Assembly: GCA_038040395.1 (NCBI GenBank) | Contig: JBBPIJ010000001.1 | Coordinates: 62,001-126,000 of the forward strand | DNA: 64,000 nucleotides | DNA from: VAXT01 sp038040395 | GTDB lineage: Bacteria > Actinomycetota > Thermoleophilia > Gaiellales > Gaiellaceae | Direction of reading: 5' to 3' | Shown here: piece after piece, positions 50,732 through 59,708 of the stretch | How the letters are laid out: every line of letters begins with the position of its first letter | Numbering within the stretch: position 1 is the first letter of the stretch | Notes under the pieces: generated by a model | Told to the model about the DNA's origin: nothing | The model's database searches: none | The model's input: only the letters and a program-made list of their open reading frames with translations | Translations under genes and position numbers: made by a program

Positions 50732-52126
50732 GTGGAGCTCGCACGGATCGCAAAAGTGATTTCCCCGGCGCAGGTTGTCGGGGACGCCCAGGTCGAGATC
50801 GGCGATCTCGCCTACGACACCCGTGCGGTCGTGCCCGGTGCGCTCTTCTTCTGCGTTCCGGGATCGAGCTTCGACGGGCACGAGCTGGCCGAGCGCGCGA
50901 TCGAGGCGGGAGCGGCCGCGCTCGTCGTCGAGCGACCGGTCGCCTCGCGTGTGCCGCAACTCGTGGTCGCCGATGCGCGCGGCGCGATGCCCGCAGCGGC
51001 CGCTGAGTTCTTCGGGCACCCGACGGAGGAGCTCGAGATCGCGGGCGTCACGGGGACGAACGGGAAGACGACGACCGCGTTCCTGCTCTATTCGATTCTC
51101 GAGGCGGCCGGACGCAAGCCGGGGCTGATCGGCACGATCGAGTCGCGCGTCGGCGGCGATCGGCGCCCGGCAGTTCGCACGACGCCGGAGGCGATCGACC
51201 TCCAGCGCTCGTTTCGCGAGATGCTCGACGCAGGCGACCGGAGCTGCGCGATGGAGGCGACTTCGCACGGCTCCGCGCTCAGGCGCCTCGACGGCATCCG
51301 CTTCGCCTCGCTCGCCTTCACGAACCTGACGCAGGATCACCTCGACCTGCACGGGACGATGGACGCGTACTTCGAGGCCAAGCGCCGGCTCTTCGTCGAG
51401 GGGCGGCCGCCGGCTGCGATCAACGTCGGCGACGCGTGGGGCCGCCGGCTGGCCGAGGAGCGCCCCGACGCGCTCACGTACGGCTTCGCCGACGACGCGG
51501 AGCTCGGTCCCGATGCCCTCGACGGGATCGACCTCAAACTCAAGGGCCGCTTCAACGTCGAGAACACCCTCGCGGCGATGGCGAGCGCTAGGCTGCTCGG
51601 AGTCGAGGACGACGCGATCGCGAAGGGGCTGGAGGCGCTCGAGGGCGTGCCCGGCCGCTTCGAGACCGTCGACGAGGGCCAGCCGTTCACGGTCGTCGTC
51701 GACTACGCGCACACGCCCGACTCGCTGGAGAACGTGCTTGCGACCGCGCGCGAGCTCGACGCCGGGCGCGTCATCTGCGTCTTCGGGTGCGGCGGCGACC
51801 GCGACCGCGAGAAGCGCCCGATGATGGGACGCATCGTGAGCGAGCTCGCCGACGTCGCGATCGTCACGTCGGACAACCCGCGCAGCGAGGACCCGCGCGC
51901 GATCATCGACGAGATCGTCGCAGGGACCGACGGAGAGCTCGAGATCGTCCAGGACCGCCGGCAGGCGATCGCGCGCGCGATCGAAGAGGCCGCCCCGGGC
52001 GACGTCGTGCTGATCGCGGGCAAGGGCCACGAGCAGGGTCAGCAGTTCCGCGACCGAACAGTTCCCTTCGATGACCGCGAAGTCGCACGCGAAGCCCTGA
52101 GGAGACTCGGGGCGGCCACGTCGTGA
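50732..52126 (+). CDS. murE: UDP-MurNAc-tripeptide synthetase MurE
   Basis: The protein has 464 residues. It has GVTGTNGKTTTAFL (P-loop), FTNLTQDHLDLHG and the meso-diaminopimelate-selecting DNPRSEDP. That last motif indicates meso-DAP addition. Cytoplasmic Mur ligase step three. Start GTG; it overlaps murF by four bases. Confidence 0.97.
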   Translation: MELARIAKVISPAQVVGDAQVEIGDLAYDTRAVVPGALFFCVPGSSFDGHELAERAIEAGAAALVVERPVASRVPQLVVADARGAMPAAAAEFFGHPTEELEIAGVTGTNGKTTTAFLLYSILEAAGRKPGLIGTIESRVGGDRRPAVRTTPEAIDLQRSFREMLDAGDRSCAMEATSHGSALRRLDGIRFASLAFTNLTQDHLDLHGTMDAYFEAKRRLFVEGRPPAAINVGDAWGRRLAEERPDALTYGFADDAELGPDALDGIDLKLKGRFNVENTLAAMASARLLGVEDDAIAKGLEALEGVPGRFETVDEGQPFTVVVDYAHTPDSLENVLATARELDAGRVICVFGCGGDRDREKRPMMGRIVSELADVAIVTSDNPRSEDPRAIIDEIVAGTDGELEIVQDRRQAIARAIEEAAPGDVVLIAGKGHEQGQQFRDRTVPFDDREVAREALRRLGAATS

Positions 52127-53382
52127 TCCCGTTCTCACTCGAAGACATCGCCGCTCTCTGTCCGGGCATGCTCGACACCGCGCCGTGGGCGGACGAGGTG
52201 ACGGGCGTCCAGATCGACTCGCGGCGCGTCGAGGAAGGCGACCTCTTCGTCGCCGTCGGCGGGGGCGAGGACTTCATCCGTCACGCCTTTGCGCGCGGGG
52301 CGGCTGCGACGCTCGTCCCCGACGACGCCTTCGTGGCGCTCGCCGCGCTCGGGAGCGCCGTGCGCGCGCGGAGCTCGGCCAAGGTCGTGGGCATCACGGG
52401 CTCGACCGGCAAGACCTCGACGAAGGACATCCTCGCCGCGTTCTGCCGCCCGCACGCGCGTACGGTCGCCGCCGAGGGTGGGCACAACAACGAGATCGGC
52501 CTTCCGCTGACGCTGACGCGGATCGAGGAGGACACGGAGGTCGTTGTCTGTGAGATGGGCATGCGGGGGGTCGGCCAGATTGCGGAGCTGTGCGCGATCG
52601 CGCGACCCGACGTCGGCGTGATCACGAGCATCGGGCCAGTGCACCTCGAGCTGCTCGGGACCGTCGAGCGGGTCGCCGAGGCGAAGGCCGAGGTCGTCGC
52701 CTCGCTCCCGGCGGGTGGCACCGCGGTCGTGCCCGACGAGCCTCTGCTCGAGCCGTTCCTCGGGCGTGACGACATCGAGATTCGCCGCTTCGGGCCCGGA
52801 AACGTCGAGGCCTTCGAGCGCACCGACACGGGTTGCCGGGTCGTGTTCGCCCTCGACGGAGAGCAGCTCGAGCTGGAGTTCCCCTTCACCGCGCGGCACC
52901 AGGCCCAGAACGCCGTCGCCGCCCTGCTCGCCCTCCAGGCGCTCGGGCTGCCCTTGCCCGAGGGCAGGGTGGACGTCGAGCTATCCCGCTGGCGCGGCGA
53001 GGAAACGCCCCTGCCCGGCGGTGGTCTGCTCATCAACGACTCCTACAACGCGAACCCCGCTTCGATGCGGGCGGCGCTCGAGCACCTGGCGGGCCACGAG
53101 GGCCGCAAGGTGGCAGTGCTCGGCGAGATGGCCGAGCTTGGCCCGACCGCGCCCGAGTTCCACCGTGACGTCGGTGAGCTCGTCCAGAGCCTCGGCATCG
53201 ACGCGGTGCTTGGAGTCGGCGAGCTGGCGCGCGACTACGGAGGCGATCTCGCGCTCGATGCGAGCGAGGCGGTCGAGAAGGTCAAGGGGATCGTCCAGCC
53301 CGGCGACGTCGTGCTCGTGAAGGGCTCGCGCGCCGTGGGTCTCGAGATCGTCGCGGAAGCTCTCACCGGAGTCCACGCCTAA
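52123..53382 (+). CDS. murF: UDP-MurNAc-pentapeptide synthetase MurF
   Basis: The protein has 419 residues. The P-loop is GITGSTGKTSTKDIL, and NDSYNANPASM is the typical MurF motif. It adds D-Ala-D-Ala to the tripeptide. Start GTG overlapping murE; its TAA shares one base with the mraY ATG. Confidence 0.96.
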   Translation: MIPFSLEDIAALCPGMLDTAPWADEVTGVQIDSRRVEEGDLFVAVGGGEDFIRHAFARGAAATLVPDDAFVALAALGSAVRARSSAKVVGITGSTGKTSTKDILAAFCRPHARTVAAEGGHNNEIGLPLTLTRIEEDTEVVVCEMGMRGVGQIAELCAIARPDVGVITSIGPVHLELLGTVERVAEAKAEVVASLPAGGTAVVPDEPLLEPFLGRDDIEIRRFGPGNVEAFERTDTGCRVVFALDGEQLELEFPFTARHQAQNAVAALLALQALGLPLPEGRVDVELSRWRGEETPLPGGGLLINDSYNANPASMRAALEHLAGHEGRKVAVLGEMAELGPTAPEFHRDVGELVQSLGIDAVLGVGELARDYGGDLALDASEAVEKVKGIVQPGDVVLVKGSRAVGLEIVAEALTGVHA

Positions 53383-54401
53383 TGGAGCGAGTCCTCGCGG
53401 CAGGCATCTTCGCGATGGCGATCTCGATCCTCGCCGGGCCGAAGTTCATCCAGTTCCTGCGCGAGAAGGAGTTCGGCCAGCACATCCGCGAGGAGGGTCC
53501 CGCAGGCCACCACGTCAAGCAGGGCACACCGACAATGGGCGGCCTGCTGATCGTCGTCTCGATGATCATCCCGTTCCTTGCGCTCAGCCACTACACGGAG
53601 GCCGGGCTCACCGTCTTCTTCGTCACGCTCGGCTGCGCGGCGATCGGGTTCGTGGACGACTGGTTCAAGGTCCGGCACCGCCGCTCGCTCGGCCTGTCCG
53701 GCCGCTGGAAGCTCCTGCTGCTCGCCGGGATCACGGCGGGCGTCGGCTGGTCGGTGAACGACATCGGGCTCTCGACGGACATCTACGCGCCGGTGCTCGA
53801 CTGGCGGATCGGCCTCTCCTTCGGCTTCTACGCGCTCCTCTTCCTGATCATCGCGGGCGCGGCGAACGGCGCGAACCTCACCGACGGCATCGACGGGCTC
53901 GCGGTCGGGGTCGGGATGATCGCGCTGATCACCTTCACGGCGATGAACGTGGTCACCTGGATCCGCTCGGCGACCTCGACCGAGCTCCGCGACGCCTCCG
54001 CGCTCGACCTGGCGCTCGTGGGAGCCGCTCTCACCGGGGGAGCGATCGGCTTCCTCTGGTACAACGCGTTCCCCGCCGAGGTGATCATGGGCGACACCGG
54101 CTCGATGGCGATCGGGGGCGCGATCGGCGCGTTCGCCGTGATGACGAAGACCGAGCTGCTCCTGCTCCTGATCGGCGGGATCTTCGTCGTCGAGGCGCTC
54201 TCCGTGATCCTCCAGGTCTTCTCGTTCCGTTACTGGGGGCGCCGCCTTTTCCTGATGGCGCCGATCCACCACCACTTCGAGATGAAAGCCTGGTCCGAGA
54301 CCAAGATCATGGTCCGCTTCTGGATCCTCGCGGCGATCATGTGCGCCGCCGCGTTCGCCTTCTACTACCGCTACTACCTCGATTTCCGAGCGTTGCGATG
54401 A
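53382..54401 (+). CDS. mraY: Phospho-MurNAc-pentapeptide transferase MraY
   Basis: A 339-residue integral membrane protein with about ten spans. It has KQGTPTMGGLLI, FVDDWFKV, the NLTDGIDGLA active-site Asp-rich motif and MAPIHHHFE. It forms lipid I from UDP-MurNAc-pentapeptide and undecaprenyl phosphate. Confidence 0.97.
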   Translation: MERVLAAGIFAMAISILAGPKFIQFLREKEFGQHIREEGPAGHHVKQGTPTMGGLLIVVSMIIPFLALSHYTEAGLTVFFVTLGCAAIGFVDDWFKVRHRRSLGLSGRWKLLLLAGITAGVGWSVNDIGLSTDIYAPVLDWRIGLSFGFYALLFLIIAGAANGANLTDGIDGLAVGVGMIALITFTAMNVVTWIRSATSTELRDASALDLALVGAALTGGAIGFLWYNAFPAEVIMGDTGSMAIGGAIGAFAVMTKTELLLLLIGGIFVVEALSVILQVFSFRYWGRRLFLMAPIHHHFEMKAWSETKIMVRFWILAAIMCAAAFAFYYRYYLDFRALR

Positions 54402-54416
54402 GCCGGCCCTAGAGGA

Positions 54417-54441
54417 CTTTGCAACAGACTGTTGCAAAGTT
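54417..54441. repeat. Palindromic repeat GCAACAG-N-CTGTTGC, copy 2
   Basis: ACTTTGCAACAG, one A, then CTGTTGCAAAGT make a perfect 25-base dyad between mraY and murD. Its GCAACAG-N-CTGTTGCAAAG core matches the copy after the phasin-like gene at 40489. Confidence 0.65.
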
Positions 54442-54446
54442 CTGAA

Positions 54447-55685
54447 GTGGCTCTTCCACAAAGCGCACTCGTTCTAGGGCTCGCCCGCTCGGGGCAGGCC
54501 GCCGCGCTCGCGCTGCGCCGTCACGGCGCCGAGGTGGTCGGCGTCGACGCCTCGGAAGACATGGAGGTGGGCAGGCTTGCGGAGGCGGGCGTCGAACTCC
54601 ATCTCGGGACCGAGGAGGAGCAATTGCTCGACGCCGTCGAGACTGTGATCAAGAGCCCAGGGGTACCAGGCGAGGCGCGTCTCGTCGTGGCCGCGCGAGA
54701 GCGGGGGATACCCGTGTGGAGCGAGGTCGAGCTCGGCTCCCGCCTGCTTCCGAACCCGATCGTCGCGGTGACGGGAACGAACGGCAAGACGACGACGAGC
54801 GAGCTGCTCGGCGTGATGCTCGGCGCTCCCGTCGCCGGGAACGTCGGCCGTGCGCTGACCGAGCTCGATGGGCAGGTCGAGCCCGATCAGGTCGTCGTCT
54901 GCGAGGTCTCCAGCTTCCAGCTCGAGGACGTGCACGAGTTTCGACCGCGCGTCGCCGTGCTGCTCAATCTCGAGCCCGACCACCTCGACCGGCACGGCTC
55001 GTTCGAGTCCTACCGCGACGCGAAGCTCCGCATCTTCGAAAACCAGCGCGAGGGCGACACCGCGGTCGTCCCGCGCGGGTTTGACGAGGTTCCGGGAACC
55101 GGGCGAAGGATCGAGTTCGAGGCGGGCGATCGACTGCCGGCGGAGCCGCGGATCCCCGGCGCGCACAACCGCGAGAACGCAGCCGCGGCTGCTGCAGCGG
55201 CTCGCGCGCTCGGCGTCGACGACTCGCGCATCGCGGACGCGCTCCGCAGCTTCCCGGGCGTGCCTCATCGCCTGGAGCCCGTCGCCGAGGCGAACGGCGT
55301 GCTGTACGTGAACGACTCGAAGGCGACGAACACAGCCGCTGCGAGGCGTGCGGTAGCCGCCTACGACGCGCCGCTCCACGTCATCCTCGGCGGGCGCGGC
55401 AAGGGCGAGAGCTACACGGAGCTCGCGCTCGACCTCGCCGGCCGGGCGAGGCGCGCGTACCTGATCGGCGAGGCCGCCGGCGACATCGCACTCGCGCTCG
55501 AGCTCGCGGGCGTCGACCATGTGCTGAGCGGCGACCTCGAGACCGCAGTTCGGGCCGCCACGAGGAAGGCAAGGCCGGGCGACGTCGTGCTCCTCGCGCC
55601 CGCGTGCGCGAGCTACGACCAGTTCCGCGATTTCGAAGAGCGCGGCGACGCGTTCCGGAAGCTCGTCGCCGAGGTGACCGCGTGA
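54447..55685 (+). CDS. murD: UDP-MurNAc-L-alanine:D-glutamate ligase MurD
   Basis: The protein has 412 residues. N-terminal LVLGLARSGQAA, P-loop VTGTNGKTTTSELL, LNLEPDHLDRHGS and VNDSKATN are MurD motifs. GTG 54447 is preferred; the earlier TTG at 54432 lies inside the palindromic repeat. It ends with GTGA overlapping ftsW. Confidence 0.95.
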   Translation: MALPQSALVLGLARSGQAAALALRRHGAEVVGVDASEDMEVGRLAEAGVELHLGTEEEQLLDAVETVIKSPGVPGEARLVVAARERGIPVWSEVELGSRLLPNPIVAVTGTNGKTTTSELLGVMLGAPVAGNVGRALTELDGQVEPDQVVVCEVSSFQLEDVHEFRPRVAVLLNLEPDHLDRHGSFESYRDAKLRIFENQREGDTAVVPRGFDEVPGTGRRIEFEAGDRLPAEPRIPGAHNRENAAAAAAAARALGVDDSRIADALRSFPGVPHRLEPVAEANGVLYVNDSKATNTAAARRAVAAYDAPLHVILGGRGKGESYTELALDLAGRARRAYLIGEAAGDIALALELAGVDHVLSGDLETAVRAATRKARPGDVVLLAPACASYDQFRDFEERGDAFRKLVAEVTA

Positions 55686-56914
55686 AGAAGGGGCAGGTCG
55701 ACACGCACGTCCTCGTCCTCGTCACGCTCGGGCTGACCGCGTTCGGGCTCGTGATGGTCTACAGCGCGACCTCTGCTCCGGCTGCGCTCGGCGGCGGCGA
55801 TCCGGTCTTCTATCTCAAGCGGGAGGGGATCTACGCGCTGATCGGCGTCGCGCTCCTCATGGTCGGCTCGCGCGCCGACTACCGCGCGCTGCGCTTTCTC
55901 GCGCCGGTGCTCATGTTGACGAGCCTCGGCCTCTGCTTCGCGGTGCTCGCGATCGGCGAGCAGGTGAACGGGGCGCGGCGCTGGCTCGGCGTCGGCTCCC
56001 TCACGTTCCAGCCCTCGGAGCTCGCGAAGCTGAGCCTCGCGATCTGGGCGGCTGCCTACCTCGCCCGCCGGCCCGCTCCTCGCACGCTGAAGGAGCTGGC
56101 AAGGCCTATCGGCTTGACGACAGGGCTCTTCGCCGCGCTCATACTGCTCGAGCCGGACCTCGGGACGGTGATCGCGATCGGCATCGTCCTCGGCGCCATC
56201 CTGGTCGTGTCGGGCACGCCGCTACGCGTGCTCGCGGCAGGCGGCTCGATCGCCTTCGGGCTTGCCATGGCCGCGATCTGGTTCGAGCCGTACCGGCGCG
56301 CCCGGTTCTTCAGCTTCCTCGACCCGGGGCACGATCCCCAGGGCGCGGGCTATCAGACCTTCCAGGGGATCATGGGGCTCGGTTCCGGAGGGTTCTTCGG
56401 CGTCGGTATCGGGCACGGCGTCCAGAAGGTCAATTACCTGCCCGAGGCGCACACGGACATGATCTTCGCGACGATCGGCGAGGAGCTCGGACTGCTCGGC
56501 GCGAGCCTCGTGATCGCCGCGTACGTCGCGTTCGCCTACGCGGGCTTGCGTGTGGCTCTTCGCTGCAAGGATCCGTTCGGAAAGCGGCTCGCGGCGGGCA
56601 TGACGACGCTCGTCTGCGGGCAGGCGCTGATCAACCTCGCCGCCGTCCTCGGGCTCGCTCCGTTGACCGGGATCACGCTCCCGTTCGTCTCGTACGGGGG
56701 GTCGAGCCTCATCGTCTCGCTCGCTTCGGTGGGGGTCCTCCTTAACATCGCAGGACATGGGAGCGCAGCAAGAGCTCAAGTGCCTGATCGCAGCCGGGGG
56801 GACGGCCGGCCACGTGCTGCCGTCGCTCGCGGTCGCGGAGGCGCTCGCGGCGCGCGGCGCCAAGGTGACCTTCGCCGGGTCGCCGGATCGCATCGAGGCG
56901 CGGCTCGTTCCTGA
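55682..56914 (+). CDS. ftsW: Lipid II polymerase FtsW
   Basis: A SEDS-family membrane glycosyltransferase with about ten spans and the conserved GARRWLGVGSLTFQPSELAK and LPFVSYGGSSL motifs. It polymerises septal glycan. The expected end is near NIAGH (about residue 358). The open frame instead continues 158 bases into murG as an Arg/Gly-rich tail, so the native stop has probably been lost by a frameshift or the overlap is real. Confidence 0.93.
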   Translation: MKKGQVDTHVLVLVTLGLTAFGLVMVYSATSAPAALGGGDPVFYLKREGIYALIGVALLMVGSRADYRALRFLAPVLMLTSLGLCFAVLAIGEQVNGARRWLGVGSLTFQPSELAKLSLAIWAAAYLARRPAPRTLKELARPIGLTTGLFAALILLEPDLGTVIAIGIVLGAILVVSGTPLRVLAAGGSIAFGLAMAAIWFEPYRRARFFSFLDPGHDPQGAGYQTFQGIMGLGSGGFFGVGIGHGVQKVNYLPEAHTDMIFATIGEELGLLGASLVIAAYVAFAYAGLRVALRCKDPFGKRLAAGMTTLVCGQALINLAAVLGLAPLTGITLPFVSYGGSSLIVSLASVGVLLNIAGHGSAARAQVPDRSRGDGRPRAAVARGRGGARGARRQGDLRRVAGSHRGAARS

Positions 56915-57824
56915 GGCGGGCTTCGAGCTCGACACGTTTCGGATCTCGGGGCTGCCGCGCCGGCCGGGGCCTGCGCAGGCTTCGGCCCTCGCGCGGGCGA
57001 TGCGCGCGCCGCGGGCCTGCCGGCGGATCCTCCGGGAACGGGAGCCGGACGTCGTGCTCGGAGGCGGGGGGTTCGTAGGCGGCCCGATGGTCTACGCCGC
57101 ATCGCGCCTCGGGATCCCGACCGCGCTCATGGAGGCAGACGCGCATCTCGGGCTCGCGAACCGGCTCGCGGCGCCGTTTGCGCGGCGCGTGTTCCTCTCG
57201 TTTCCGATCGAGGGACGCGACGGAGACAAGTACCGGGTCACAGGTCGTCCGATCCCCGCGCGGAATCGTGCGACCTCTCGCACGGAGGGCCGCACCACCT
57301 TCGATCTGCCGCCGCGCGCGCGGGTGCTGCTCGTTTTTGGCGGAAGCCAGGGGGCGGCGAGCCTCAACGAGCTCGTCGTCGAGACCTTCGGCGAGACCGG
57401 CCCCGCGGTCCTCCACCTGAGCGGCGAGCGCGACTACGAGCGCCTGCGCGGCAGGGTGAAGCGTGACGACTACAAGCTGCTGCCGTTCACCGACGAGTTC
57501 GGCGCTGCGCTCGCTGCGGCCGATCTCGTCGTCGCACGAGCCGGCGGCTCGGTGTGGGAGATCGCGGCCGCGGGAAAGCCCGCCATCCTCGTCCCGTATC
57601 CCTTCGCGACGGCGGACCACCAGGCGAAAAATGCGCTCTTCTTCGAGCGGGCAGGAGGTGCGATCACAGTCCCCGAGACCGAGCTCGGGCGCGTTCCCGA
57701 TCTCGCTCGCTCCCTGCTCGGCGACGCCGACCGCCTGAAGGAGATGGGCGCGGCGATGAAACGGGTTGCGCGCCCCGACGCCGCCAACGAGATCGCAGAG
57801 GAGCTCATTGAGCTCGCCTCTTGA
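56757..57824 (+). CDS. murG: UDP-GlcNAc:lipid I transferase MurG
   Basis: The protein has 355 residues. It has IAAGGTAGHVLPSLAVA near the N-terminus, LGGGGFVGGP, FGGSQGA and VARAGGSVWEIAAAGKPAILVPYP. It makes lipid II at the inner face of the membrane. It ends 17 bases inside murC. Confidence 0.96.
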   Translation: MGAQQELKCLIAAGGTAGHVLPSLAVAEALAARGAKVTFAGSPDRIEARLVPEAGFELDTFRISGLPRRPGPAQASALARAMRAPRACRRILREREPDVVLGGGGFVGGPMVYAASRLGIPTALMEADAHLGLANRLAAPFARRVFLSFPIEGRDGDKYRVTGRPIPARNRATSRTEGRTTFDLPPRARVLLVFGGSQGAASLNELVVETFGETGPAVLHLSGERDYERLRGRVKRDDYKLLPFTDEFGAALAAADLVVARAGGSVWEIAAAGKPAILVPYPFATADHQAKNALFFERAGGAITVPETELGRVPDLARSLLGDADRLKEMGAAMKRVARPDAANEIAEELIELAS

Positions 57825-59007
57825 GGGGCGCCGGATCTGGTTCGTCGGCATCGGCGGCGCCGGCCTTTCGGGTTACGCGTTGCTTGCCAAGGCGTGGGGC
57901 GCCGAGGTGACGGGTTGGGACCGGTTCGAGACTCCTTATCTCGACAACGTTCGCGCGGCGGGCATTCCGGTGACGGTCTCCGAGCAGATCATGGCCGCTC
58001 CGGACGGCTTCGAGGCCGTGGTCTCGACCGCTTTCGCCGGGCAGGTGCCGGGTCTCACGCGTGCCGAGTTCCTGGCTGAGCTCGTCTCGCAGCAGGACTC
58101 GATCGTCGTCGCGGGCGCGCATGGCAAGACGACGACCGCGGGGATGATCGCGTTCGTCCTCGACCGACTCGGGCGGGAACCCGCGTTCCTGATCGGCGGT
58201 GAGATTCCGCAGCTCGGCGGCAACGCGCGCGCGGGATCGGGCTGGCTCGTCGTCGAGGGCGACGAGTCGGACCGCACGATCGAGCAGCTCCGGCCGAAGA
58301 TCGCGGTCGTCACGAACGTCGACCTCGACCACCACTCGGAGTTCGCGTCCCGCGCCGAGGTCGAGCAGTTATTCGAGCGCTGGCTCGACGAGGTTCCGCA
58401 AGTCGTGCACGCGGGCGAGCTCGCTCCCGTCGACTTCGAGCTCGCGGTGCCCGGGGAGCACAACCGGCGCAACGCTGCGGCCGCGCTCGCCGCGCTCGAG
58501 CTCGCTGGTATCACCCCCGAGGAGGCAGGCCCTCACCTGGCAAGGTTCACGGGCGCGGGACGCCGGCTTGAGCGCAGAGGAGAGGCGGGCGGCGTCGCCG
58601 TCGTCGACGACTACGCGCACCACCCCGCTGAGATCGCCGCGACGATCGCCGCGGTGCGCGACGGCGGCCGCGTGCTCATCCTCTTCCAGCCGCACCTCTA
58701 TTCGAGGACACGCCACCTCGCGCAGGAGCTCGGAGCCGCGCTCGCGGCGGCCGATGTCGTAGCGGTGACCGAGATCTACCAGGCTCGCGAAGAGCCGATC
58801 GAGGGCGTGAGCGGCAAGCTCGTCGTCGACGCGGTGGCCGAGGCTCGGCCCGGAATGACCGTCGGCTGGACGCCGACGGTCGAACAGGGCGCGGGCTTCC
58901 TCGCGCGGCGTGCCCGGGCCGGCGATGTCGTTCTCACCGTCGGGGCCGGCGACGTCGACCGTGCTGTCCCGCTCGTGCTCGACGGCCTTTCGCTCGTTCG
59001 ACAATGA
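57808..59007 (+). CDS. murC: UDP-MurNAc:L-alanine ligase MurC
   Basis: The protein has 399 residues, starting with TTG inside murG. It has FVGIGGAGLSGYA, P-loop AGAHGKTTTAGMI, EGDESDRT, DDYAHHPAEI and FQPHLYSRT. It is the first Mur ligase, adding L-Ala to UDP-MurNAc. Shorter than the usual ~460 by about 50 residues, mainly near the N-terminal end. Confidence 0.95.
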   Translation: MSSPLEGRRIWFVGIGGAGLSGYALLAKAWGAEVTGWDRFETPYLDNVRAAGIPVTVSEQIMAAPDGFEAVVSTAFAGQVPGLTRAEFLAELVSQQDSIVVAGAHGKTTTAGMIAFVLDRLGREPAFLIGGEIPQLGGNARAGSGWLVVEGDESDRTIEQLRPKIAVVTNVDLDHHSEFASRAEVEQLFERWLDEVPQVVHAGELAPVDFELAVPGEHNRRNAAAALAALELAGITPEEAGPHLARFTGAGRRLERRGEAGGVAVVDDYAHHPAEIAATIAAVRDGGRVLILFQPHLYSRTRHLAQELGAALAAADVVAVTEIYQAREEPIEGVSGKLVVDAVAEARPGMTVGWTPTVEQGAGFLARRARAGDVVLTVGAGDVDRAVPLVLDGLSLVRQ

Positions 59008-59060
59008 CCTCAGGACGTGTTAGAACCCGCCGGTCAGGCGTTCTCGAGAAAGGGGAAGAC

Positions 59061-59549
59061 ATGGGTCGTACGCGACGGAGCGTTCTGTCGGCGTCCTTGG
59101 TGCTGGCTGTGTCGGTTGCGGTTCCGGTATTCGCAGCGTCTGCGCAGGCGACAGGGAACCCCCGCGCCACGGGTGGTGGGACGACTTTTGAGCTGGGCGA
59201 GAGGTCGACCTTCACGTTCAGCGCTGTCCAGACGCCAAACGGCGTCGCAGGGCACATGCTGTACAACATTCGCGTTGTCGATCTCGTCATCCACATGGAC
59301 ATCGACTGCCTCAACATCACCGGTAACAGCGCGAAGCTCAGTGGCGTAGTCACGAGCGTCCAAGGAGACCCGCCAGACTACGTCTTCGTGGGTCAGCACG
59401 CTGTCTTCACGGTCACGGACAACGGGCAGGGGGGCCAAGCTCCCCCCGACCTGATAAGTGACGTGTTTCTCTTCCCTGAAGCATCGTGCAACGCGGCATT
59501 CACACCACCTCCCTACCTGCCCGTCGCCGGCGACATTCAGGTGAGCTAG
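59061..59549 (+). CDS. Secreted protein of unknown function inserted in the dcw cluster
   Basis: The protein has 162 residues and a signal peptide (RRSVLSASLVLAVSVAVPVFAASAQA). The mature part is beta-rich with GERSTFTFSAVQTPNGVAGHMLYNIR and two Cys (DCLNIT, EASCNAAF). This is a form I associate with small secreted proteins of uncertain role in actinobacteria. AGGGGAAG lies just before ATG 59061. It sits between murC and murB, is not a dcw gene, and has its own terminator. Confidence 0.65.
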   Translation: MGRTRRSVLSASLVLAVSVAVPVFAASAQATGNPRATGGGTTFELGERSTFTFSAVQTPNGVAGHMLYNIRVVDLVIHMDIDCLNITGNSAKLSGVVTSVQGDPPDYVFVGQHAVFTVTDNGQGGQAPPDLISDVFLFPEASCNAAFTPPPYLPVAGDIQVS

Positions 59550-59581
59550 TAGAGCGTCGAGCTGCACCGGCCCATTGCAAG

Positions 59582-59616
59582 GAAGAGCCGTCCATCGAGG
59601 GCGGCTCTTCTTGTCT
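59582..59616 (+). terminator. Terminator after the inserted secreted gene
   Basis: GAAGAGCCG (59582-59590) and CGGCTCTTC (59602-59610) pair as a 9-bp stem around an 11-base loop, followed by TTGTCT. It separates murC and its cargo gene from murB. Confidence 0.65.
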
Positions 59617-59708
59617 CCGCACTGCGGCAGAGCCCCGACGCCGACTCGACTACATCGCCTTCCGCAACACAATGAGCCCTTCGGCCTCAACGCTTGTTAC
59701 TGACTGAG

